This document shows positions 1 to 5,510 of a DNA stretch of 5,510 nucleotides, in pieces. The notes under the pieces were generated by a model that was given only the letters and a program-made list of their open reading frames with translations, was not told the origin of the DNA and made no database searches. Numbering within the stretch: position 1 is the first letter of the stretch; each line of letters opens with the position of its first letter. The stretch lies in assembly GCA_001724315.1 (NCBI GenBank), contig MEEC01000190.1, positions 1 through 5,510 of the forward strand, in the 5' to 3' direction. The position numbers were made by a program, and so were the translations under genes. This DNA is from Lautropia sp. SCN 70-15 (GTDB lineage: Bacteria; Pseudomonadota; Gammaproteobacteria; Burkholderiales; Burkholderiaceae_E).

Positions 1-30
1 GGGTACGAAATCCCTAGGTGGGCGAGGGAA

Positions 31-47
31 GCCCCGCGCAGCGGGGC
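31..47 (-). terminator. GC-rich hairpin after the MaoC gene, possible weak terminator
   Basis: Bases 31-37 (GCCCCGC) and 41-47 (GCGGGGC) form a perfect 7-bp inverted repeat around a 3-base GCA loop. It lies about 70 bases past the stop codon of the minus-strand MaoC gene. Read on the minus strand, the stem is followed by TTCCCT rather than a run of T, so intrinsic termination would be weak at best. Read on the plus strand there is no T run at all. Nothing else is supported in bases 1-118: no open frame there looks coding. Confidence 0.35.
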
Positions 48-118
48 CGCAGCACTTGCCCGCTGCCAGCTGCCCCTCGCCTGCGGCCGGGCGAATGACG
101 AAACGAGCGGGCCGGCGA

Positions 119-586
119 TCAGCCGCCCGCGTCGCGGCACTTGTACATGCCCATGCCCGTATAGCTCATCACCGTCTCGCCATCCTGGTTGACCGCCTCC
201 TGCCGCACCCGGATCACGCCGCGGTCGGGCTTGCTCTCGGAGCGGCGCTTCTCCAGGATCGTGGTGCGCACGCGCAGCCGGTCGCCGGGGCGCACCGGCT
301 TGTGCCAGCGGACTTCGTCGATGCCGGGCGAGCCCATGCTCGACAGCGGGGAGATGAAGTTGTCCACCAGCAGGCGCATCATGATGCTGCCGGTCATCCA
401 GCCGCTGGAGATCAGGCCGCCGTAAATGGTTCGCGCGCCGGCCTCGGGATCCACGTGGAAGGGCTGCGGATCGTACTTCCGGGCGAACTCGACGATCTCC
501 TCTTCGGTGACCGCGTAGTCGCCGAACTCGGCGGTCTCGCCGACCTCGTAGTCCTCGAAATAGCGCTGCTTGAACGGTACCGCCAT
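119..586 (-). CDS. MaoC family (R)-specific enoyl-CoA hydratase/dehydratase-like protein
   Basis: This 155-residue protein has the form of a single hotdog-fold MaoC domain. The family typically adds water to, or removes it from, enoyl/3-hydroxyacyl-CoA thioesters in the cytoplasm. The active-site segment is visible at residues 34-46: Asp39 and His44 sit in the spacing D-P-Q-P-F-H-V-D, matching the Asp/His dyad of hydratase 2 proteins, with Gln at a place often held by Asn. The following GGLISSGWMTG stretch (56-66) and W-HKPVRPGDRL (94-104) are typical of the family. A strong ribosome-binding site 7 bases upstream supports the ATG at 586. It is divergent from the S4-domain gene and has no co-directional neighbour in view. 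The natural substrate cannot be told from the sequence. Membership in the family is secure; the exact reaction is not. Confidence 0.9.
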   Translation of the reverse strand: MAVPFKQRYFEDYEVGETAEFGDYAVTEEEIVEFARKYDPQPFHVDPEAGARTIYGGLISSGWMTGSIMMRLLVDNFISPLSSMGSPGIDEVRWHKPVRPGDRLRVRTTILEKRRSESKPDRGVIRVRQEAVNQDGETVMSYTGMGMYKCRDAGG

Positions 587-593
587 CCTCGAT

Positions 594-598
594 CCTCC
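594..598 (-). promoter_or_regulatory. Shine-Dalgarno site of the MaoC gene
   Basis: On the minus strand the sequence reads AGGGAGGATC, with GGAGG 7 bases before the ATG at 586. This is close to ideal and fixes the start of the MaoC gene. Confidence 0.75.
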
Positions 599-657
599 CT
601 GTCTCGATGACCCTGCTGGCCGCTCGTCCCCACGGGGGAGGGCCGCCTCTCGCGCCC

Positions 658-663
658 TAGAAT
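658..663 (+). promoter_or_regulatory. Candidate -10 element (TAGAAT) of the S4-domain gene
   Basis: TAGAAT matches five of six bases of the sigma70 -10 consensus and is an A/T island in an otherwise very GC-rich 83-bp gap between divergent genes (587-669). Its end is 6 bases before the ATG at 670, so transcription started from it would begin at or very near the start codon. No good -35 hexamer is seen about 17 bases upstream, where the sequence is G-rich. On the opposite strand the overlapping hexamer TATTCT (664-659) is a weaker candidate for the MaoC gene. Assignment is by pattern only. Confidence 0.35.
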
Positions 664-669
664 ACCCGG

Positions 670-1062
670 ATGGACGAACCGCTCCGTATCGATAAATGGC
701 TGTGGGCCGCGCGCTTCTTCAAGAGCCGCAGCCTGGCCCAGACCGCCATCGAGAACGGCCGGGTGCTGGTCGGCGGGCAGCGGGTCAAGCTGTCCCGCGC
801 GCTGCGCCCGGGCGACGAGCTCACGCTGCGCATCGGCGACGACGAGCGCACCATCGTCGTGCTCGGCCTCGACGGCCGGCGCGGCCCGGCCTCCGTCGCC
901 CAGACGCTCTACGAGGAAACGCCCGAGTCGATCGCGCGTCGCGAGGCCCGGCGCGAGTCGCGCCGCTTCTTCACCGAGCCGGCCGAGGCGATCGCGCACG
1001 GCCGGCCCACCAAGCGCGACCGTCGCCAGATCGGGCGCCTGCGCACCGACGGAGGCGCCTGA
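670..1062 (+). CDS. hslR: S4-domain RNA-binding protein, Hsp15 (HslR) family
   Basis: The 130-residue product is close in length to E. coli Hsp15 (about 133). An S4 RNA-binding domain spans roughly residues 4-65, opening with LRIDKWLWAARFFKSRSLA and continuing through the AIENGRVLVGGQRVK stretch. The linker RGPASVAQTLYEET (71-84) and the basic tail with GRPTKRDRRQIGR (111-123) are characteristic of this family. In E. coli, Hsp15 is a heat-shock protein that binds free 50S ribosomal subunits still carrying a nascent chain on tRNA and helps to recycle them; the same role is inferred here. The start is tightly constrained: an in-frame TAG lies at 658-660, only three codons upstream, and no other in-frame ATG follows. 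No Shine-Dalgarno sequence is seen before it, which suggests leaderless or weakly initiated translation. The phosphatase gene follows after 2 bases, so the two are probably co-transcribed. Confidence 0.88.
   Translation: MDEPLRIDKWLWAARFFKSRSLAQTAIENGRVLVGGQRVKLSRALRPGDELTLRIGDDERTIVVLGLDGRRGPASVAQTLYEETPESIARREARRESRRFFTEPAEAIAHGRPTKRDRRQIGRLRTDGGA
1051..1055 (+). promoter_or_regulatory. Shine-Dalgarno site of the phosphatase gene
   Basis: GGAGG lies in the last codons of the S4-domain gene, 9 bases before the ATG at 1065. It selects this ATG, which gives a protein with a complete export signal. The same frame stays open further upstream, inside the S4 gene, so the site decides the start. 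Confidence 0.7.
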
Positions 1063-1064
1063 GC

Positions 1065-1700
1065 ATGAGCGCACGCCTGCCTGTCGCATCGTCGACCGGG
1101 CGTCGCCGCTTCGCGGGGCTCGTGTCGGGCGCCGGCCTTGCCGTGCTCGTGGCAGCACTGGTCGCACCCGCCCGCCCGGTCCTGGCGGCGGGCGCCGAGG
1201 CGGTTTCCCTGGACGAAGCCGCGCGCCGCCTCGCGGCCGGCAGCTGGATCCTGATGATGCGTCACGCGGCCACCGAGCCCGGCGTGGGCGACCCGCCGGA
1301 ATTCCGGCTCGGGGACTGCGCCACTCAGCGCAACCTTTCGGCGGCCGGCCGCGAGCAGGCGCGGCAGGCCGGCGCGGCCATGCGCGCCGCGGGGATCCGC
1401 CTTCACGAAGTGCGAACCAGCCAGTGGTGCCGTTGCCGCGACACCGCCGAGCTGGCCTTCGGGCGAGCGGACGACTGGCCGGCGCTGAACTCGTTCTTCG
1501 CCTCGCGCGGCAGCGAGTCCGCGCAGACCGATCAGGTCCGCGCCTGGGCGGCCACGCTGGAAGCCGGCCGCAATGCGATGCTGGTCACGCACCAGGTGAA
1601 CATCAGCGCGGTGATGGGGCAGTTCGCCGCGCCGGGAGAGGTCGTCGCGGGCCGCTGGCGCGAGGGGCGGATCGAACCGGCCTTCCGCTTCGTTCCCTGA
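1065..1700 (+). CDS. Exported histidine phosphatase superfamily protein
   Basis: The product has 211 residues. The N-terminus looks like an export signal: basic residues with a twin-arginine-like GRRRFAG at 12-18, a hydrophobic stretch at about 19-36, and a likely cleavage after Ala41 (VLA) or Ala44 (AGA). Tat versus Sec export cannot be settled by eye. The mature part carries histidine phosphatase (branch 1, phosphoglycerate-mutase-like) marks: an LMMRHA box with Arg66 and the phosphate-accepting His67, the RNLSAAGREQA stretch (89-99), VRTSQWCRCRDTAE with Arg117, and a second catalytic His176 in MLVTHQVNIS. Members remove phosphate from small molecules or proteins, but the substrate here is unknown; location is inferred to be periplasmic. 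Cys85, Cys122 and Cys124 might form a disulfide after export. It follows the S4-domain gene by 2 bases and converges on the cbb3 cluster. Confidence 0.85.
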   Translation: MSARLPVASSTGRRRFAGLVSGAGLAVLVAALVAPARPVLAAGAEAVSLDEAARRLAAGSWILMMRHAATEPGVGDPPEFRLGDCATQRNLSAAGREQARQAGAAMRAAGIRLHEVRTSQWCRCRDTAELAFGRADDWPALNSFFASRGSESAQTDQVRAWAATLEAGRNAMLVTHQVNISAVMGQFAAPGEVVAGRWREGRIEPAFRFVP

Positions 1701-1708
1701 GCGGCGAG

Positions 1709-1738
1709 CCTTCGACCGGCGCGCCTTCGACCGGCGCG
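1709..1738. repeat. Perfect tandem repeat, two copies of a 15-bp unit
   Basis: The unit CCTTCGACCGGCGCG occurs at 1709-1723 and again at 1724-1738 with no mismatch. The junction of the copies creates the 8-bp palindrome GGCGCGCC (1718-1725). Just downstream, CGGCGC (1732-1737) can pair with GCGCCG (1748-1753), and CCCG (1754-1757) with CGGG (1761-1764). The whole 75-bp gap (1701-1775) separates two convergent genes, so these GC-rich stems may help to end transcription from both sides, but there is no T run on either strand. Confidence 0.85.
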
Positions 1739-1775
1739 GGGGCCGGTGCGCCGCCCGGCGCGGGCGTTCGAGCGC

Positions 1776-2045
1776 TCAGCGCCCGTCGTCGGGCTTGCTG
1801 GTGAGCATCCAGGTCAGCGCGCTCGACGCGGCGAACAGCGCCCAGAACACGAAGAAGCCCACCGTGTAGGCGGCCTCGCGCGTGTCGGCCAGGTGCAGGC
1901 CCACGAACACCAGTTCCTGGGGGTCGATCATCGAAAAGACGATGCCGACCGCCACCGCGGCCATCAGGAAGGACGGCCAGAGCACCTGCATCATGAAGCG
2001 GCCGAGCGGGCGCTCGCCGAACGGCTTGGGATCGAGCTCGGTCAT
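1776..2045 (-). CDS. Small two-helix membrane protein at the end of the cbb3 cluster, function unknown
   Basis: I do not recognise a named family for this 89-residue protein. It has a short polar N-terminus, a hydrophobic helix at about 20-40 (with a Trp-Pro at 23-24), a short loop containing the DPQELVFVGLHLADTREA region, a second helix at about 60-82, and a charged tail ending KPDDGR. Few charges in the helices and no Cys or heme motif suggest a structural or assembly role rather than catalysis. Its ATG overlaps the ccoH stop in an ATGA arrangement, and GGAGG lies 6 bases upstream inside the last ccoH codons, so it is very probably translated and coupled to ccoH. From that context I infer a role in assembly or stability of the cbb3 oxidase; this is not shown by sequence similarity. 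It could instead be an unrelated membrane protein carried at the operon end. Confidence 0.75.
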   Translation of the reverse strand: MTELDPKPFGERPLGRFMMQVLWPSFLMAAVAVGIVFSMIDPQELVFVGLHLADTREAAYTVGFFVFWALFAASSALTWMLTSKPDDGR

Positions 2046-2575
2046 CGACGGCCTCCGGCGATGACGGGATCCGAGGCGAGCTTCAGCGGAACGTCGAACC
2101 GGTCGGTGCGGGCGAGCAGGCGCCAGCTGCGCTGCGGATCCTCGAGGTGCACGATCCAGTGCCCGCTGGCAGGCAGCACGCCGCCGGCCTGGTAGCGGCC
2201 GCCGCCCGCGTGGCGCAGCGTCACCTGCGCGTCGAGCGCCGATTCGGTCGCGTGAACCAGCTTCAGGGTGAGGACGTCCGGATAGCCGACGCTCGCGAGT
2301 TTCCCCGCGAGCTCCACCGCAATCCCGCCCGTGGCGCCGGCGCCCGGGACCAGCGTGGCTTCGAGCCCGAGCTGCGTGGCGCGATCGTCGCGCGCGAGCT
2401 GCTGGTTGATCGCGCGGCCTTCCCGGTAGTAGTCGTCGACCACCATCGAGTTGTTGGCGTTGGCGGCCAGCCACCAGGTGAAGATGCCGCCGAACATCGC
2501 GGTGGCCGGCATGATCATCAGCAGCCAGGGCCAGCGCTGTCGGTACCAGGGAGTGACGATCGATGCGTCGGTCAT
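2042..2575 (-). CDS. ccoH: CcoH/FixH family cbb3 oxidase assembly protein
   Basis: The 177-residue product has one N-terminal membrane helix at about 16-38, preceded by WYRQRWPWLLM. After it comes the family's hallmark VVDDYYREGRAINQ (45-58), and then a periplasmic domain rich in beta strands. A late GHWIVHLEDPQRSWRL segment (138-153) is also typical. CcoH proteins are needed for stable assembly of the cbb3 oxidase and can stay bound to it, as described in Rhodobacter capsulatus; that role is inferred here from family and position. The gene starts 34 bases after ccoG ends. An AAGGA at 2586-2590 is 10 bases from the ATG, a modest ribosome-binding site. Its last bases overlap the start of the next small gene by 4 bases. 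Confidence 0.9.
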   Translation of the reverse strand: MTDASIVTPWYRQRWPWLLMIMPATAMFGGIFTWWLAANANNSMVVDDYYREGRAINQQLARDDRATQLGLEATLVPGAGATGGIAVELAGKLASVGYPDVLTLKLVHATESALDAQVTLRHAGGGRYQAGGVLPASGHWIVHLEDPQRSWRLLARTDRFDVPLKLASDPVIAGGRR

Positions 2576-2609
2576 GCCTCGTGGATCCTTGCTCGGTTGG
2601 GCGGGTCGT

Positions 2610-4031
<1,422 letters not shown>

Positions 4032-4040
4032 CGTGTGAGT

Positions 4041-4958
4041 CTAGCGCGACGCGGCTTCGGAACGGTTGGACAGGCCCCAGACGTAGGCGGTCAGCAGGTG
4101 GATCTTGCCATCGCCCAGCAGCTCGCCGAAGGCGGGCATCTGGTTGTTGCGCCCCTTGTTGATGCTCTCGACGATCGTGGCGAGGCCGCCGCCGTACAGC
4201 CAGGTCTTGTCGGTCAGGTTGGGCGCGCCCAGCGCCGGGTTGCCCTTGCCCTCGGGACCGTGGCAGGCCGCGCAGACGCCGAACTTGTCCTTGCCCAGCG
4301 CGGCGCGCGCCGCGTCGTGGCCGCTGTCGGACAGCGACAGCACGTAGTGCGCCAGGTTGGTCACGTCGTCGGACGATCCGACCGCCGCGCCCATCGGCGG
4401 CATCACGCCCTGCCGGCCCTGGGTGATCGTGGTCTTGATCGCTTCGGGCTCGCCGCCCCACAGCCAGTCACGGTCGGCCAGGTTCGGGAAGCCGCGGCTG
4501 CCCTGGGCCGTGGAGCCGTGGCACTGCACGCAGTAGGTCAGGTACAGGCGCTCGCCCATCTCGCGGGCCTGCGGGTCCGCGGCGACGGTCTTGACGTCCT
4601 GGGCCATGAACTTGGCGAACAGCGGCTCCACCGCCTGGTTGACCCGTGCGACCTCGCGCTCGTACTGGTCCTTCTGGCTCCAGCCCAGCGTGCCGGCGAA
4701 GCTGCCCAGCCCGGGGTAGAGGATCAGGTACACCACCGAGAACACGCAGGTGAGGATGAACAACCACAGCCACCAGCGCGGCAGCGGGTTGTTGAACTCC
4801 TCCAGGTCCTCGTCCCATTTGTGGCCGGTGGTGCCCACCTCCTGGCCCTTGACCTTGCCTCTGGCGAGGGCCAGGGCGAGCCAGAGGCAGAAGAGGATCG
4901 AAACGATCGTGACGATCGCGATGTAGAGGCTCCAGCCGGAACTGGTGAAATCGGCCAT
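4041..4958 (-). CDS. ccoP: Cytochrome c oxidase cbb3-type subunit III, diheme CcoP
   Basis: The 305-residue protein begins with two membrane helices (about 9-32 and 61-82) joined by a loop containing GTTGHKWDEDLEEFNNPLPR, the conserved CcoP N-terminal region. Two periplasmic cytochrome c domains follow. The first has CVQCH at 143-147 and a likely axial Met at 186 (VMPPMG); the second has CAACH at 229-233 and Met274 in NQMPAFG. CcoP takes electrons from soluble or membrane cytochromes c, passing them via CcoO toward the heme b3-CuB site of CcoN. The start at 4958 is supported by GGAG 8 bases upstream (4967-4970). Upstream is ccoQ, 56 bases away; downstream ccoG begins after 9 bases. Length and both heme sites are complete. 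Confidence 0.97.
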   Translation of the reverse strand: MADFTSSGWSLYIAIVTIVSILFCLWLALALARGKVKGQEVGTTGHKWDEDLEEFNNPLPRWWLWLFILTCVFSVVYLILYPGLGSFAGTLGWSQKDQYEREVARVNQAVEPLFAKFMAQDVKTVAADPQAREMGERLYLTYCVQCHGSTAQGSRGFPNLADRDWLWGGEPEAIKTTITQGRQGVMPPMGAAVGSSDDVTNLAHYVLSLSDSGHDAARAALGKDKFGVCAACHGPEGKGNPALGAPNLTDKTWLYGGGLATIVESINKGRNNQMPAFGELLGDGKIHLLTAYVWGLSNRSEAASR

Positions 4959-4966
4959 TTCTCGTT

Positions 4967-4970
4967 CTCC
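4967..4970 (-). promoter_or_regulatory. Shine-Dalgarno site of ccoP
   Basis: GGAG on the minus strand, 8 bases before the ccoP ATG at 4958. It lies in the 56-base gap after ccoQ, in which no promoter or FNR-type palindrome was seen. Confidence 0.6.
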
Positions 4971-5014
4971 GCGGATGTTCGCGTCGGATTCTTCGTAGGG
5001 ACGTGTTCAGGGGA

Positions 5015-5161
5015 TCAGAGGTCGTCGCGCTCGGCGAAGGGCAGGCGCGCCGCTTCCTCGAAGCGCTTGCGCTGCCGGCCGCTCCAGGCCCACATCACGA
5101 TCCCCAGGAAGACCAGCAGGCTCACCACGGCGATGATCCCGCGCAGCACGTTGATGTCCAT
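5015..5161 (-). CDS. ccoQ: CcoQ/FixQ small subunit of cbb3 oxidase
   Basis: This 48-residue gene is easily missed because of its length. Translation from the ATG at 5161 gives a protein starting MDINVLRGIIAVVSLL, with one membrane helix at about 6-26. A basic stretch GRQRKRFEEAARLPFAERD (28-46) then runs to the TGA at 5015-5017. The MDIN start, the IVMWAWSGRQRK exit from the helix and the EAARLPFA tail are typical of CcoQ. CcoQ stabilises the oxidase and helps CcoP to associate with the CcoNO core in species where this has been tested. AAGGG at 5169-5173 lies 7 bases before the ATG. It sits in the canonical place between ccoO (25 bases upstream) and ccoP (56 bases downstream). Confidence 0.93.
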   Translation of the reverse strand: MDINVLRGIIAVVSLLVFLGIVMWAWSGRQRKRFEEAARLPFAERDDL

Positions 5162-5186
5162 GTCGATTCCCTTCACGCCCCGTATG

Positions 5187-5510
5187 TCACTGCGGCTTGC
5201 TGAGCGCGGTGCCCATCACCTGCAGGTACGCGATCACCGCGTCCATCTCGGTGCGGTCCTTCAGCTCTTCAGGCGCCTTGTCGATCTGCTCGGCCGTGTA
5301 CGGATGGCCCAGCTTGACCAGCGCGCGCATCCTGGCCTGGATCGTGCCGTCGTCGGCCGGCGTCCTGGCGAGCCACGGATAACCCGGCATGTTCGACTCC
5401 GGCACGAGGTCGCGCGGGTTGAGCAGGTGCACGCGATGCCACTCGTCGGTGTAGCGGCCGCCGACCCGCGCCAGGTCCGGCCCGGTGCGCTTGCTGCCCC
5501 ACTGGAACGG
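5187..5510 (-). CDS. ccoO: Cytochrome c oxidase cbb3-type subunit II, CcoO (C-terminal part, cut by the window edge)
   Basis: The frame is open to the right edge, giving the last 107 residues of a protein of about 200. The visible part starts PFQWGSKRTGPDLARVGGRY and continues through DEWHRVHLLNPRDLVPESNMPGYPWL, one of the best-conserved stretches of CcoO; the Met of SNMPGYPW is the expected axial heme ligand. The tail EMDAVIAYLQVMGTAL is also typical. The N-terminal membrane anchor and the CXXCH heme site lie outside the window, so the true start is not visible; the GTG at 5432 is an internal codon, not a start. CcoO relays electrons between CcoP and CcoN. ccoQ follows after 25 bases, and ccoN would be expected just upstream beyond the edge. 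Confidence 0.96.
   Translation of the reverse strand, partial: PFQWGSKRTGPDLARVGGRYTDEWHRVHLLNPRDLVPESNMPGYPWLARTPADDGTIQARMRALVKLGHPYTAEQIDKAPEELKDRTEMDAVIAYLQVMGTALSKPQ

Noticed and set aside
56..610. A 184-codon plus-strand open frame over the MaoC gene
   Set aside because: Composition is His/Ala/Arg-rich and unlike any family, and it is antisense to a well-supported MaoC gene with a strong ribosome-binding site.
412..1592. Long minus-strand open frames (412-1167 and 909-1592) opposite the S4-domain and phosphatase genes
   Set aside because: Low-complexity Arg/Ala-rich translations with no recognisable motif; the plus-strand genes carry clear family motifs over the same DNA.
4890..4925. 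Repeated ACGATCG-like words near the start of ccoP
   Set aside because: They are in-frame codons for the Ile/Val/Thr-rich first membrane helix, so codon use explains them.
4959..5014. Possible FNR/ANR site or internal promoter between ccoQ and ccoP
   Set aside because: No TTGAT-N4-ATCAA-like palindrome and no convincing -35/-10 pair was seen; the gap is simply a ribosome-binding leader within an operon.

Overview
The window is high in G+C and densely coded. Its gene content fits a betaproteobacterium, most likely of the Burkholderiales. That placement is an inference from three things: the order ccoO-ccoQ-ccoP-ccoG-ccoH, the protein sequence character, and the mix of neighbours. No rRNA, tRNA, mobile element, CRISPR array or phage gene was seen.

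Layout. (1) Bases 119-586, minus strand: a MaoC-type (hotdog fold) dehydratase, followed by a GC-rich hairpin near base 40. (2) An 83-bp divergent intergenic region (587-669), then a plus-strand pair: an S4-domain Hsp15-like RNA-binding protein (670-1062) and, two bases later, an exported histidine-phosphatase family protein (1065-1700). (3) A 75-bp convergent junction holding a perfect 15-bp tandem repeat. (4) From 1776 to the right edge, all on the minus strand, the distal part of a cbb3 cytochrome c oxidase locus. In transcription order it reads ccoO (3' end only), ccoQ (48 codons), ccoP, ccoG, ccoH, and a small uncharacterised two-helix membrane protein whose start overlaps the ccoH stop.

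How the genes work together. CcoO and CcoP are the membrane-anchored c-type cytochrome subunits that pass electrons to the catalytic subunit CcoN, which would lie beyond the right edge. CcoQ is the small stabilising subunit. CcoG is the iron-sulfur membrane protein linked to copper reduction for the CuB site, and CcoH is an assembly and stability factor. The 89-residue protein at the end is probably translationally coupled to ccoH and may also serve the oxidase. The oxidase supports respiration at low oxygen. Its promoter, and any FNR/ANR site, should lie upstream of ccoN outside the window. I saw no such site in the gaps inside the cluster.

Most of the window is ordinary, well-conserved housekeeping and respiratory DNA. 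The points most worth a second look are the unnamed 89-residue protein, the possible leaderless start of the S4 gene, and the pairing of that gene with an exported phosphatase that has a twin-arginine-like signal.
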